Source of the DNA: Streptomyces sp. NBC_00620
Lineage (GTDB): Bacteria > Actinomycetota > Actinomycetes > Streptomycetales > Streptomycetaceae
Length of the DNA: 64,000 nt
NCBI RefSeq assembly: GCF_026341825.1
Contig: NZ_JAPENY010000003.1
Span: forward strand, 2,356,001-2,420,000
Direction: 5' to 3'
The position numbers and the translations under genes were made by a program. The notes under the pieces were generated by a model. The model ran no database searches and was not told where the DNA came from. It worked only from the letters and a program-made list of their open reading frames with translations. Shown in pieces: positions 1 through 8,477 of this stretch (positions within the stretch are counted from its first letter, which is position 1; each line of letters starts with the position of its first letter).

Positions 1-313
1 TACCGACGGGTCCGCCTGTTCGGTCTCCGGGCGGACGGCGGCTTCGACCGTCGCACGGTGCACGGCTTTTCGTTCGCGCTCGATCTTGCGCCAGTGGTCC
101 CGGACGAGGTTGGCCGCGGTGACGTAGAGGAAACCGCGGGGCTCCTCCACCGACGTCCAGCGGGCCCAGAGCCTGGTGAACGCCTCGGAGGCGATCTCGT
201 GGGCCGTCTCGTCGTCGTCGACCAGTCGACGGCACCAGCCGGCGAGGCGCGGGTAGAGGGCGGCGAACAGCTCGGACGCTGCCCTCTCGCGGGACCGTTT
301 CAACGTTCTCCAT
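1..313 (-). CDS. ECF-type RNA polymerase sigma factor, N-terminal part
   Basis: Only about 104 codons are inside the window; the gene runs off the left edge. The minus-strand reading frame starts at ATG 313 (no in-frame start just upstream) and shows a typical sigma-70 region 2: an acidic helix with DDDETAHEIASEAFTRLW followed by EEPRGFLYVTAANLVRDHWRK, the block that contacts core polymerase and the -10 element. Region 4 would lie beyond the edge, so the ECF subgroup cannot be decided. It lies downstream of the sortase pair in the same direction, separated by about 107 bp, so it may be a separate transcription unit. No anti-sigma gene is visible. The sigma-factor assignment is firm from the motif; its regulon is unknown. 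Confidence 0.85.
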   Translation of the reverse strand, partial: MENVETVPREGSVRAVRRPLPAPRRLVPSTGRRRRDGPRDRLRGVHQALGPLDVGGGAPRFPLRHRGQPRPGPLAQDRARTKSRAPCDGRSRRPPGDRTGGPVG

Positions 314-420
314 GGTCGTGGTGGCACCCGTACGGCACCGTGGGGAAGGATCCCAGGCCGTCGGCGTACGTTCCATCGGCCCAGGATCCCGGTGTCGGAT
401 TGGGGGTTACGTGTGGCGGG

Positions 421-1050
421 TCAGGGGGCGGCCTCGCTCAGCGCGGCGAAGACGATCACGTTGTCGGGGTAGCCGTCGTCGGTGAGCGTCCCACCGCAGG
501 TGACGAGCCGCAGCTCCGGGCGGCCCACGTCGCCGTAGACGTCGTCCGTCGGGAAGTCCGCCTTGGCGACCGTCCGTACGGAGGTGACGCCGAACACCGC
601 CTCCGTGCCGTTCTCCAGGCGCGCCACGATCCTGTCGCCCCGGTGCAGCCCCGCGAGGTGACGGAAGACCCCGTCCCCGTAGGCGCCGACCGTGACATGG
701 CCGAGGATCACCGACGGGCCGGTCTGGCCCGGCGTCGGCGAGTGCCGGTACCAGCCCGCCTGGTCGTGTGCCGTGATCGGGGGGACCTGCACGGTGCCGT
801 CCGAGGCCAGGCCCAGCCGCATGACCGGGGTGTCGACCTCGATGGCCGGGATCTGCAGCCTGACCGGGACCGACCGCGCGAGAGCGTGCGTCGCCTTCGC
901 GGAGGGCCCCGAGGACGGTGGCGTGCTCGTGCCGGGGCGTGCGGTAGCGGGCTGTCCCCCGGCCTGCCCGCCGCCACCGCCGCCCCCGCAGCTCACGAGC
1001 AGCGAGGCCACCGCCGCGGTGGTGAAGGCGCGCCTGGAGGGCGAGGTCAT
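421..1050 (-). CDS. Class F-like sortase, probable lipoprotein or Tat-exported
   Basis: A 209-residue sortase, which cleaves a sorting motif on surface proteins and transfers the protein to the envelope. Residues 6-21 give SRRAF followed by a hydrophobic stretch ending LLVSC, which reads as a Tat-like signal and lipobox with C21. A Gly/Pro/Ser linker (22-55) leads to the sortase barrel, with catalytic His118 in ILGHVTV and Cys185 in RLVTCGG. No arginine occurs after Cys185; the site where an Arg is usual reads GYPDN. Either the catalytic base is displaced or activity is altered. The start ATG overlaps the stop of the upstream sorting-signal protein by four bases (ATGA), so the two are translationally coupled and are a likely enzyme-substrate pair. 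Confidence 0.82.
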   Translation of the reverse strand: MTSPSRRAFTTAAVASLLVSCGGGGGGGQAGGQPATARPGTSTPPSSGPSAKATHALARSVPVRLQIPAIEVDTPVMRLGLASDGTVQVPPITAHDQAGWYRHSPTPGQTGPSVILGHVTVGAYGDGVFRHLAGLHRGDRIVARLENGTEAVFGVTSVRTVAKADFPTDDVYGDVGRPELRLVTCGGTLTDDGYPDNVIVFAALSEAAP

Positions 1051-1409
1051 GCCCCGGTCGCCCGCCGGCGCCGTACGACATAGAACGCCACGCCGCCCGC
1101 GGCGAACACCGCGGCCGCTCCCCCGCCGATCAGCGCACCGTCGGTTCCGGACTGCGCCGAGGCCGGCGCCACACCGGTGTCGGGCGCTCCCTCCGGTACC
1201 CGGGAGACCTCGCCCGGGGCGGGCGCCGTGGTCGGTTCAGCGCTCGGAGCCCTGGTCGGCTCCGCACTCGGAGCCTGGGACGGGGACGCGCTCTCGGACA
1301 CGCGGGTGGGGACCGGGCTCGGGGACGCCCCGTCGGCGAACGCGGGCATCGCGCTCGCCAGCACGGCGGTGCACCCGAGTGCCAGGGCGCTGAGGACAGT
1401 TCGGCGCAT
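1047..1409 (-). CDS. Secreted Pro/Ser-rich protein with APDTG sorting-like signal
   Basis: A 120-residue small surface protein. It has a signal peptide (MRRTVLSALALGC to the AFADG cleavage region, residues 1-26), a low-complexity spacer with PSAEPT repeats (27-70), then APDTG (75-79), a hydrophobic segment (91-112) and an RRRR tail. That order is a cell-wall sorting signal with Ala for the usual Leu. The next gene is a sortase overlapping by ATGA, which makes this its probable substrate. The mature part has no recognisable domain, so it may be a small wall-anchored spacer or simply a membrane protein. The role is inferred from layout, not from homology. Confidence 0.75.
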   Translation of the reverse strand: MRRTVLSALALGCTAVLASAMPAFADGASPSPVPTRVSESASPSQAPSAEPTRAPSAEPTTAPAPGEVSRVPEGAPDTGVAPASAQSGTDGALIGGGAAAVFAAGGVAFYVVRRRRATGA

Positions 1410-1537
1410 GAATCGCTCTCTTTCGTCGGTCCGCCCGCGCTCTTGCCCTGCGGGCTGGGTTACGGATCGGGAGGAGAGACGATGCAGCGGCGGATCACGT
1501 TGTAAAGAGATGGCAAAGCCGGGCGGACGAGAAGCGG

Positions 1538-3562
1538 TCAGCTCGTGGCGGCGGTGAGGTCGTACACCGTTGTCGAGCCAACGGTCTGCGGGGTGAAGGT
1601 AGTTGTCACCCAGGAGGAGATCTGCGATCCGGTGGTGTCGGCGCCGTCACGCGCGAAGCCGCCCTCCTGGTCGCCCTGGGCCACGAAGTAGTGGATCTTC
1701 CCGTCGGCGACGTACTGCTTGAACCGGGCCAAGGTCGGCGACGGGTCTCCACCGCTGAAGCCGCCGATGGGCATGACCGGTTCGCCGGTGGCGAGTTGCA
1801 GCCAGGTCTGGTTGTCGGAGGCGACGGTCGCGGCGACCCAGGTGTATGCCTCGGCGTCCTTGACCAGCAGGGCTCGCAGTTGGGGTGTGACCGCGTCGGT
1901 GCTTCCGAGCTTGCTGTTGCCGCCCTTCGTCGTGCCGGCTTGTGCGGCGTCCTGTGCGGAGGGTGCGGACGCGGTGCCGGTCCCGCCCTGCCGGCCGTTC
2001 TGGGTTCCTCCGGTGGGCCCGCCGTGTCCCTGTGCGTCGGACACCGAGGCGGGGCCGGCGAGAGGGGTCTGACCGGTGTGCGGCGTGGTGACCGTGGCCC
2101 ACGTGTAGGAGGCGGGTCCGGCCAGTACGGCTGCCAGTGCGAGCGCCGTCGCGCCGAGAGCCAGGCGCCGCGGAAGGAGCCGCGCGAGCGACATCCCGGC
2201 TGCCGCCAGCACTCCTACGACGAGCACCGGCCAGCGCAGTTGGGAGGACCAGCCGTCCGCCCGTCCGAGCAGAACGAACGCCCACCCCGCCGTCGCCGCG
2301 ACCGTCACCGCCAAGGCCGCCGCCGCGGCGCGGCCCCGAAGGCGCCGGAGGAGGACCGTGCCCATGGCGACAAGGGCGGCGATGTAGGGAGCCAGCGCGA
2401 TGGTGTAGTACTCGTGGAAGGTCCCGGACATGAAGCTGAAGATCACCGCGGTGCATGCCAGGGCGCCGCCCCAGGCCAGGAAAGCCGCACGGTGCAGGTC
2501 GGTCCTGGCGGCCCTGCGGGTGACCACCAGCGCGGCCACCAGAAGGATCAGTGCCGCGGGCAGCAGCCAGGAGATCTGGCTGCCGAGCGCACTGTCGAAC
2601 ATGCGGGTGATACCGCCGGCCTCGCCTCCGTTGCCGACACCTCCCCCTCCGCTCCCGCCGGGGACGCTGCCCGACGTGGAGCCGCCTCCACCGCCTTTGT
2701 TGCCCTCGTCACCGGTGATGCGCCCCAGCCCGTTGTAGCCGAGGGTCAGCTCGAGAAAGCTGTTGTCGGTGGAACCGCCCACGTACGGGCGGGAGTCGGC
2801 GGGCCACAGTTCGACGAGGGCCACCCACCATCCGCTGCTGACCACGATCGCGGCCCCGGCCAGCAGGACATGGCCGATCCGCCTGGTCAGCGGAAGTGCC
2901 GCGCAGACCAGGTAGACCAGCGTCAGAGCCGGCAGGATCAGCCACGCCTGCAGGGTCTTGACCAGGAAGCCGAGTCCGAAGCAGACCCCGGTGAGCACCA
3001 TCCAGCGGACGGCCCGGTGCCCCTCCAGAGCGCGCTGGAAGCAGTACAGCGCGCACACCATGAGCAGGGTCAGCAGCGCGTCGGGATTGTTGAAGCGGAA
3101 CATCAGTGCCGCGACCGGAGTCAGGGCCAGCAGCGCGCCGGCCAGCAGTCCGGCGGCCGGTCCGTACAGTCGCCGCACGGCCGCGTACAGCACACCGACG
3201 GTGGCGACACCCATCAGCGCCTCGGGCACGAGGATCTGCCAGGACCCGAGTCCGAAGAGGCGCACGGAGACGTCCATGGGCCACAACGCGACCGGTGGCT
3301 TGTCGACGGTGATGGAGTTCCCCGCGTCCGATGCCCCGAAGAAGGCGGCCTTCCAGCTCTCGCCGCCCGCTTGAGCGGCCGCCGCGTAGAACTCGTTCGC
3401 GAAGCCCGATGCGCCCAGATTCCAGAGGAAGGCCACCGCCGTGATGGTCAACAGTGCCCAGAAGGCGGGCCGTTCCCATGCGGGACCGGCCGCGCGGTCG
3501 GCCTCCCCGGCCGTCTGAGGTGGCAACGGTCCCTCAAGGACAGAGGGGTTGAGCGTGGTCAT
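1538..3562 (-). CDS. GT39 (PMT/ArnT-like) membrane glycosyltransferase
   Basis: A 674-residue polytopic protein of the PMT-2/ArnT fold, which moves a sugar from a polyprenyl-phosphate donor to an acceptor on the outer face of the membrane. ATG 3562 is chosen because AAGGAGA precedes it at ideal spacing; the longer frame lacks this. Evidence: an N-terminal membrane segment near residue 32, the FANEFYAAAAQAGGESW region, the family DKPPVALW motif, about a dozen hydrophobic helices, and a C-terminal extracellular domain. A roughly 32-residue loop of Gly and Ser (for example KGGGGGSTSG) interrupts the core. It is divergent from the two-component genes, with a direct repeat about 80-95 bp upstream that is shared with the ApbE operon. 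The acceptor is unknown. Confidence 0.85.
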   Translation of the reverse strand: MTTLNPSVLEGPLPPQTAGEADRAAGPAWERPAFWALLTITAVAFLWNLGASGFANEFYAAAAQAGGESWKAAFFGASDAGNSITVDKPPVALWPMDVSVRLFGLGSWQILVPEALMGVATVGVLYAAVRRLYGPAAGLLAGALLALTPVAALMFRFNNPDALLTLLMVCALYCFQRALEGHRAVRWMVLTGVCFGLGFLVKTLQAWLILPALTLVYLVCAALPLTRRIGHVLLAGAAIVVSSGWWVALVELWPADSRPYVGGSTDNSFLELTLGYNGLGRITGDEGNKGGGGGSTSGSVPGGSGGGGVGNGGEAGGITRMFDSALGSQISWLLPAALILLVAALVVTRRAARTDLHRAAFLAWGGALACTAVIFSFMSGTFHEYYTIALAPYIAALVAMGTVLLRRLRGRAAAAALAVTVAATAGWAFVLLGRADGWSSQLRWPVLVVGVLAAAGMSLARLLPRRLALGATALALAAVLAGPASYTWATVTTPHTGQTPLAGPASVSDAQGHGGPTGGTQNGRQGGTGTASAPSAQDAAQAGTTKGGNSKLGSTDAVTPQLRALLVKDAEAYTWVAATVASDNQTWLQLATGEPVMPIGGFSGGDPSPTLARFKQYVADGKIHYFVAQGDQEGGFARDGADTTGSQISSWVTTTFTPQTVGSTTVYDLTAATS

Positions 3563-3638
3563 GTCTCTCCTTGTGGATGATCGCGCAAGGGCTGTGGCCG
3601 AAGCCTGGGGAAGACCGCTGTCACCCTGCACGGGGGAC

Positions 3639-3657
3639 CTCTCAGCCCGCTCTCAGC
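3639..3657. promoter_or_regulatory. Candidate response-regulator operator, site 1
   Basis: On the plus strand this reads CTCTCAG-CCCG-CTCTCAG, two identical heptamers with an 11-bp period, one helical turn, as OmpR/PhoB-type regulators prefer. The extended reverse complement ends CTGAGAGGTCC, exactly as site 2 does at 6116-6138. It is about 77-95 bp upstream of the GT39 start and about 155 bp upstream of the response regulator start. Binding is inferred. Confidence 0.55.
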
Positions 3658-3770
3658 GCTCGGACCGGGGCGAGTTGCCCGGGCACGCCCTTCCAAGACC
3701 GTGGAGTACTGCTGACCAGTAGGGAGAGCGCGTCTCCGGCGGCTCCGCGCCTCACGCCCCGGGCATCTAC

Positions 3771-3788
3771 ATCTCAGGTGAATCTCAC
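3771..3788. promoter_or_regulatory. Candidate response-regulator operator, site 3 (autoregulatory)
   Basis: Plus strand ATCTCAG-GTGA-ATCTCAC, again two heptamers with an 11-bp period and the same TCTCAG core as the other two sites. It lies about 23 bp before the GTG start of the response regulator, so it overlaps the likely leader or promoter. It is the weakest of the three by similarity. Confidence 0.4.
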
Positions 3789-3810
3789 AATCGGGCGGTG
3801 TGATGTCACG

Positions 3811-4563
3811 GTGACCCCAAACCCTGCCGACCCCGCCTCCACGGCGCCGCCGCTGGTCCGCCCCGACGGCACCCGTGTCCGGGTGCTCGTGGTCGACGAC
3901 GAGCCGGACCTCACCGAGGTGCTGTGCGGCGCGCTGGCCTACGAGGGCTACGACGCACGCTCCGCCGCGGACCGGGCGTCGGCGGTGCGGGCCACGGCCG
4001 AGTTCCGGCCGGACGCGGTGATCCTCGACGTGATGCTCCCGGACGCCGACGGTTTCACGGTGCTGCGCGAGATCCGTGCCGAACTCCCCCTGGTCTGCGT
4101 GCTGTTCCTCACCGCGCGGGACGCGGTCGAGGACCGGGTCGCCGGGATCCGGGCGGGCGGCGACGACTACGTCACCAAGCCGTTCAGCCTGGACGAGGTC
4201 ACCGCCCGACTGCACGGACTGCTGCGGCGGGCGGGAATGGCCCGCCGGAGCGCGGGAGAGACCGCGCTGACCGTCGGCGGTCTGGTACTCGACGAGGACG
4301 CCCACGAGGTCACCCGGGACGGTGAGGTCATCGCCCTGTCCCCCACCGAGTACGCGCTGCTGCGGCTGCTGATGCACCATCCGCGCCAGGTGCTCAGCAA
4401 GACGCTGATCCTCGAGCGGATCTGGTCCTACGACTACGGCCACCACGCACACGTCGTCGAGCTGTACATCTCGTATCTGCGGAAGAAGGTGGACGCCGGC
4501 CGGCCGCCCATGATCCATACCGTGCGCGGCGTCGGCTACGTCCTCAAACCCACCACCTCATGA
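3811..4563 (+). CDS. OmpR/PhoB-family response regulator
   Basis: A 250-residue regulator. The receiver domain (about 25-140) has VVDDEPD, phospho-acceptor Asp73 in ILDVMLPDADG and Lys123 in YVTKPFS. The C-terminal winged helix (about 150-248) has LSPTEYALLRLLM and the HVVELYISYLRKKV recognition region, ending GVGYVLK. GTG 3811 is taken because the receiver begins soon after; upstream codons in frame are not protein-like. The stop overlaps the kinase start by ATGA, so the pair is co-translated. Three direct repeats (3639, 3771, 6116) are its likely targets: the GT39 gene, itself and the ApbE operon. Confidence 0.92.
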   Translation: MTPNPADPASTAPPLVRPDGTRVRVLVVDDEPDLTEVLCGALAYEGYDARSAADRASAVRATAEFRPDAVILDVMLPDADGFTVLREIRAELPLVCVLFLTARDAVEDRVAGIRAGGDDYVTKPFSLDEVTARLHGLLRRAGMARRSAGETALTVGGLVLDEDAHEVTRDGEVIALSPTEYALLRLLMHHPRQVLSKTLILERIWSYDYGHHAHVVELYISYLRKKVDAGRPPMIHTVRGVGYVLKPTTS

Positions 4564-6083
4564 ACCCGGCGAAGCGCTCCCGGCTGGACCGGCTGCGCCC
4601 CCGCACCCTGCGCGCCAAGCTCACCTGGGGCCTGGTCGCCCTGCTCGCACTGAGCTGCGCCACCGTCGGTCTGACGAGCGTGTTCGCCCTGCGCAGTTAC
4701 CTCACCAGCCAGATCGACCATCAACTCGCCGACTCCGGCTGCCTGTTCCCCTCCTCGCTGCAGCAACCCGCGGACACCGGGCAGGAGACGGTCGCGGACG
4801 ACGACGAGCACGGAGACACGGAAGCCGACAGTCGCGCCGACACACGTGGGCAGGCGATCGGCACCTTCGGCGCACGACTGACCGACGCGAAGATCAGTGA
4901 GGCCGCCGTCGTCCAGACCGACCGGCGCACCGCCGTCACCCTCGACGCGGCCGACGAAGCGACTCTCAACGCCGTCCCGACCGACGGCAGCGCACACACC
5001 GTCACCTTCTCGGCCCTCGGCGACTACCGCGTCTACGCCTGCGTGGGAAAGGACGACGACATCCTGGTCAGCGGCCTGCCGCTGGTGCCGCTCCAGGAGA
5101 CGGTGCATCGCCTGACCCTCGTCTCCGCCGTGGTCTTCGGCGGAGCGTTGGTGATCACCGGATTCACCGGTGCCCTGTGGGTACGCCGCTCACTGCGCCC
5201 TCTTCGCCGGGTGACGGACACCGCGGCTGCCGTCGCCACCCTGAACCTGGACAGCGGCGCGGTCACCCTGCCGGGTCCGACAGCCGCAGGCGACCCGCAC
5301 AGCGAGGCCGGCCAGGTGGCCGCCGCCCTCGACCGCATGCTCGGCCACGTCCAGGAGGCCCTGGCCAAGCGCCACACCAGTGAGGAGCGGCTGCGCAGTT
5401 TCGCCGCCGACGCCAGCCACGAACTGCGCACTCCGGTCGCTTCGATCCGCGGCCACGCCGAACTCGCCCTGCGCCACCCCGGCCCGGTCCCCGACAAGGT
5501 CGAGCGGGCCCTCGACCGCGTGGCCGCCGAAGCGGCACGTATGACTGCCATGGTCGACGACCTGCTGCTGCTCGCCCGCCTCGACGCCGGCCGCCCCCTG
5601 CAGCGTGAACCGGTCGACGTGACCCGCCTGGTCATCGACTGCACGGACGACGCCCGAGCGGCGAGCCCCGGCCACAGCTGGGCCCTGGACCTGCCCGAGA
5701 CGCCGGTCACCGTCACCGGAGACTCCCACCGCCTGGCGCAGGTACTGACGAATCTGCTGGCCAACGCCCGCCTGCACACCCCCGTCGGCACCCTGGTGAC
5801 GGTCCGCCTGGCGCAACGCGAGTCGGGCCGGTGCCTCTTGTCCGTCACGGACGACGGCCCCGGAGTTCCACCCGAGCTCCGGCAGACGCTCTTCGAGCGC
5901 TTCACCCGCGCCGACCGCCGTCACCCCGGGACCGGGACCGGCACTGGGACCGGCGGTGCCGGAGCCGGTCTCGGCCTGTCCATCGCGGCGGCGGTCGTGG
6001 CGGCCCACGAGGGCACGCTGACCTTCGAGAGCACACCGGGTTCGACGGTGTTCACCGTGCTGCTGCCTGAGATTCCCCTTTAA
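4560..6083 (+). CDS. Sensor histidine kinase with paired extracytoplasmic cysteines
   Basis: A 507-residue membrane kinase partnering the preceding regulator. It has TM1 at about 20-45, an extracytoplasmic sensor (about 46-185), TM2 at about 188-212, HAMP at about 212-275, HisKA with His287 in ADASHELRTP, and a HATPase domain with the N box LTNLLANARLHTP, DDGPGVPPE and GAGLGLSIA. Near the end is a Gly/Thr run of GTG dipeptides within the ATP lid. The sensor carries Cys61 and Cys161 as its only cysteines; a disulfide between them would give a redox sensor, which fits control of a flavin operon, but this is inference. The signal is unknown. Confidence 0.92.
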   Translation: MNPAKRSRLDRLRPRTLRAKLTWGLVALLALSCATVGLTSVFALRSYLTSQIDHQLADSGCLFPSSLQQPADTGQETVADDDEHGDTEADSRADTRGQAIGTFGARLTDAKISEAAVVQTDRRTAVTLDAADEATLNAVPTDGSAHTVTFSALGDYRVYACVGKDDDILVSGLPLVPLQETVHRLTLVSAVVFGGALVITGFTGALWVRRSLRPLRRVTDTAAAVATLNLDSGAVTLPGPTAAGDPHSEAGQVAAALDRMLGHVQEALAKRHTSEERLRSFAADASHELRTPVASIRGHAELALRHPGPVPDKVERALDRVAAEAARMTAMVDDLLLLARLDAGRPLQREPVDVTRLVIDCTDDARAASPGHSWALDLPETPVTVTGDSHRLAQVLTNLLANARLHTPVGTLVTVRLAQRESGRCLLSVTDDGPGVPPELRQTLFERFTRADRRHPGTGTGTGTGGAGAGLGLSIAAAVVAAHEGTLTFESTPGSTVFTVLLPEIPL

Positions 6084-6115
6084 AACCGGCCGGAGAACCG
6101 GTATCCGCCCTGACC

Positions 6116-6134
6116 TGAGAGGGAACTGAGAGGT
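6116..6134. promoter_or_regulatory. Candidate response-regulator operator, site 2
   Basis: Plus strand CTGAGAG-GGAA-CTGAGAG followed by GTCC; the reverse complement is CTCTCAG-TTCC-CTCTCAG, identical in both heptamers to site 1. It lies 45-63 bp upstream of the apbE start and after a small ACCGG/CCGGT hairpin (6086-6103) that closes the kinase gene. The orientation relative to apbE matches that of site 1 relative to the GT39 gene, as expected for an activator. Confidence 0.55.
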
Positions 6135-6178
6135 CCGCTCGGGAAGGTGAGCCCAGACCACCGTCAGCAAGGAGCCCC

Positions 6179-6997
6179 ATGAGCAGCCTTCAAGGCGGCC
6201 ACCACCGCACCGCTCCTCAGCAAGACCTGCGTGCCCGGCATGTCCACGTGGAGCACGTCATGGGCACCGTGGTCTCCATCGACCTGCGCAACTGCGCCAG
6301 GAAGGAGGCCGTATCGGCTACGCGCAGCGTGGTGCGCTGGCTCCATGAAGTCGACGCCCTCTTCAGCACCTACCGGCCGGACAGTGCCATCTCCCGGATC
6401 GTCCGCGGCGAGTTGACGCCCGGTCACGCGAGCGCCGAGGTGGCGTGGGTGCTCGAGAGGTGCGAGGAACTCCGCCTGGACACAGCCGGGTACTTCGACG
6501 CATGGGCGACCGGGTCCCTGGATCCGTCCGCCCTGGTGAAGGGCTGGTCGGTGCAGCGGGCCGCGGACGCGTTGGAGGCCCGGGACCTCACCGACTTCTG
6601 TCTGACGGCCGGCGGCGACGTCGTGAGCCGGGGCAGCCGGCAGGGCGGTCTGCCCTGGCGGATCGGGATCCAGCACCCCGGCGACCGCCGCGCCCTGGCC
6701 GGGGTGGTGCACGCGGGGAGCCTCGCGGTGGCGACCTCGGGCACGTACGAGCGCGGCCGGCACATCGTCGACCCGCACACCCGCAGTCATCCCACGGGGT
6801 TGTTGTCCGTCACCGTCTGCGGCCCCGACCTGGGCACCGCGGACGCGTACGCGACCGCCGCCTTCGCGATGGGACGCAAGGCCGCCGACTGGACGCTGAC
6901 CCTCGACGGATACGAGGCCATGACGGTCCTGGACGACGAACGCGTGCTTCTCACTCCGGGCTTCCCCCTGGCCGATCGTGCGGAGGAGCCACGATGA
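6179..6997 (+). CDS. apbE: ApbE-like FAD:protein FMN transferase
   Basis: A 272-residue flavin transferase. ApbE enzymes cleave FAD and attach FMN through a phosphoester to Thr or Ser of exported redox proteins, using Mg2+. Family marks: the N-terminal VHVEHVMGTVVSIDL, STYRPDSAISRI, FDAWATGSLDPSALVKGW, LTAGGDVVSRG, and IVDPHTRSHPTG with the cofactor-binding Asp-Pro-His. No signal peptide is seen, so this copy appears cytoplasmic, with modification before or during export. AAGGAG precedes ATG 6179. The stop overlaps the start of the membrane flavoprotein by ATGA. The FMN-binding protein two genes on is the evident acceptor. Confidence 0.92.
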   Translation: MSSLQGGHHRTAPQQDLRARHVHVEHVMGTVVSIDLRNCARKEAVSATRSVVRWLHEVDALFSTYRPDSAISRIVRGELTPGHASAEVAWVLERCEELRLDTAGYFDAWATGSLDPSALVKGWSVQRAADALEARDLTDFCLTAGGDVVSRGSRQGGLPWRIGIQHPGDRRALAGVVHAGSLAVATSGTYERGRHIVDPHTRSHPTGLLSVTVCGPDLGTADAYATAAFAMGRKAADWTLTLDGYEAMTVLDDERVLLTPGFPLADRAEEPR

Positions 6998-8433
6998 CCG
7001 CGCCCCACCTCTCCCAGCAGCCCCCTCCCAAGCCTCCCGTCCGCCCGCGCGACTGGCCCCCGCCCTCCGTTCCTCCGTCGTCGCGGCGCACCGGGCGGGT
7101 ACGCCGCAGGCTGCCCGCCCGGCGCCGCCCGCTCGTCGTGGACGCGCTGGCCGCGGCCACCGGTCTCGGCCTCGGCATCTCACTCGCGCTGGGGATCGGC
7201 GCCCAGACCGTCAGCGCGCTGCATGCTCCGGGCGGTGTCGCCACCGCACTCGGCCGCGTCACCGGGATGCTCAGCGGATACGCGATGGTCATCACGGTGC
7301 TGCTCTCGGCACGCATCCCTCCGCTGGAACGCGCCCTGGGCCAGGACCGGTTGATCGTCTGGCACCGGCGCATCGCTCCCTGGGGTCTGTACCTGCTCCT
7401 TGCCCACGCCGTGCTGATCACCGTCGGATACGCGCGCGCCGCGAAGACGGGGATCCTGGCGGAGATCGGCCAACTGCTGTGGACCTACTCGGGCATCCTG
7501 TCGGCGACCGTCGGCAGCGCCCTGCTGCTGGCCGCCGGGGTCACCTCCTACCGGCGGGCACGGAGCCGGATGAAGTACGAGACCTGGTGGGCCGTCCACC
7601 TCTACACGTACCTGGGTCTGGGCCTCTCGTTCGTCCACCAGGTCGACACCGGTGCACCGTTCGTGGGGCACTCCCTGGCCACCGCCTGGTGGACCTCGTT
7701 GTGGGTGGGTGCTCTGACCGTCGTGCTCGTCTTCCGGGTGGGGCTCCCGCTGTGGCGATCGGTCCGGCACGACCTGCGCGTCGCCAAGGTGTCCTCCGCG
7801 GGGCCGGACACCTGGTCCATCGTGCTCAGCGGGCGGCATCTGGAGCGGCTGCCCACGGCCGGCGGACAGTTCATGATGTGGCGCTTCCTGCGCCGTGAGC
7901 TGTGGTGGCAGGCTCACCCCTACTCGCTGTCGGCCGCCCCCGAGGCGGGTCATCTCCGCATCACGGTCAAGGAGTTGGGCGACCACAGCACCGCCCTGTC
8001 CCGGCTCGCCCCGGGCACCAGGGTGGCGTTCGAGGGCCCCTACGGCGTTTTCACCGCTGACGCGAGGCAGTCCCGAAACGTCCTGCTCGTCGGCGCGGGT
8101 GTGGGTACGACTCCCATCCGCGCCCTCCTCGACGACCTGCCCCGGGACACCCACGTCGTCGTCCTGCTGCGCGGCAGGCGCTCCGAAGACATCGCCCACC
8201 TGGACGAGTTCGAGCGTCTGGTGGGCAAACGCCGGGGCCGGCTGCACGCGTTGACCGGACCGCGGGAGACCGTCCGGCTGGACGCACCGTCCCTGCACAC
8301 CCTCGTCCCCGACATCGCGGGCCGGGACGTCTTCGTCTGCGGCCCCGACGAGTTCACCCGTACGGTCATCGCCGCCGCCCGCGACGCCGGGGTGCCCGCC
8401 CGCCACATCCACCACGAGGACTTCGCGTTCTGA
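6994..8433 (+). CDS. Ferric-reductase-like membrane flavoprotein with FAD/NAD(P) domain
   Basis: A 479-residue electron-transfer protein. A Pro/Arg-rich cytoplasmic start (1-50) leads to a six-helix ferric-reductase-type membrane domain (about 50-260) with haem-ligand candidates in HRRIAPWGLYLLLAHAV and WWAVHLYTYLGLGLSFVHQ. Then comes a ferredoxin-reductase-like module: FAD binding by HPYSLSAAP, NAD(P) binding by LVGAGVGTTPIRALL, and the terminal FVCGPDEF motif. It should take electrons from cytosolic NAD(P)H through FAD and probably haem to an acceptor outside the membrane. Its neighbours suggest that acceptor is the flavinylated protein that follows. Oxidase or metal-reductase roles are alternatives. 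Confidence 0.88.
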   Translation: MTAPHLSQQPPPKPPVRPRDWPPPSVPPSSRRTGRVRRRLPARRRPLVVDALAAATGLGLGISLALGIGAQTVSALHAPGGVATALGRVTGMLSGYAMVITVLLSARIPPLERALGQDRLIVWHRRIAPWGLYLLLAHAVLITVGYARAAKTGILAEIGQLLWTYSGILSATVGSALLLAAGVTSYRRARSRMKYETWWAVHLYTYLGLGLSFVHQVDTGAPFVGHSLATAWWTSLWVGALTVVLVFRVGLPLWRSVRHDLRVAKVSSAGPDTWSIVLSGRHLERLPTAGGQFMMWRFLRRELWWQAHPYSLSAAPEAGHLRITVKELGDHSTALSRLAPGTRVAFEGPYGVFTADARQSRNVLLVGAGVGTTPIRALLDDLPRDTHVVVLLRGRRSEDIAHLDEFERLVGKRRGRLHALTGPRETVRLDAPSLHTLVPDIAGRDVFVCGPDEFTRTVIAAARDAGVPARHIHHEDFAF

Positions 8434-8477
8434 CCCGGTGACAGACCGGGGCCCCTCGACCACCCCTGGAGAACCCC

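Noticed and set aside
1691..3580. Long plus-strand open frame of 629 codons opposite the GT39 gene
   Set aside because: It is Gly/Arg/Gln-rich with no domain, and the minus frame has clear helices, family motifs and a ribosome site.
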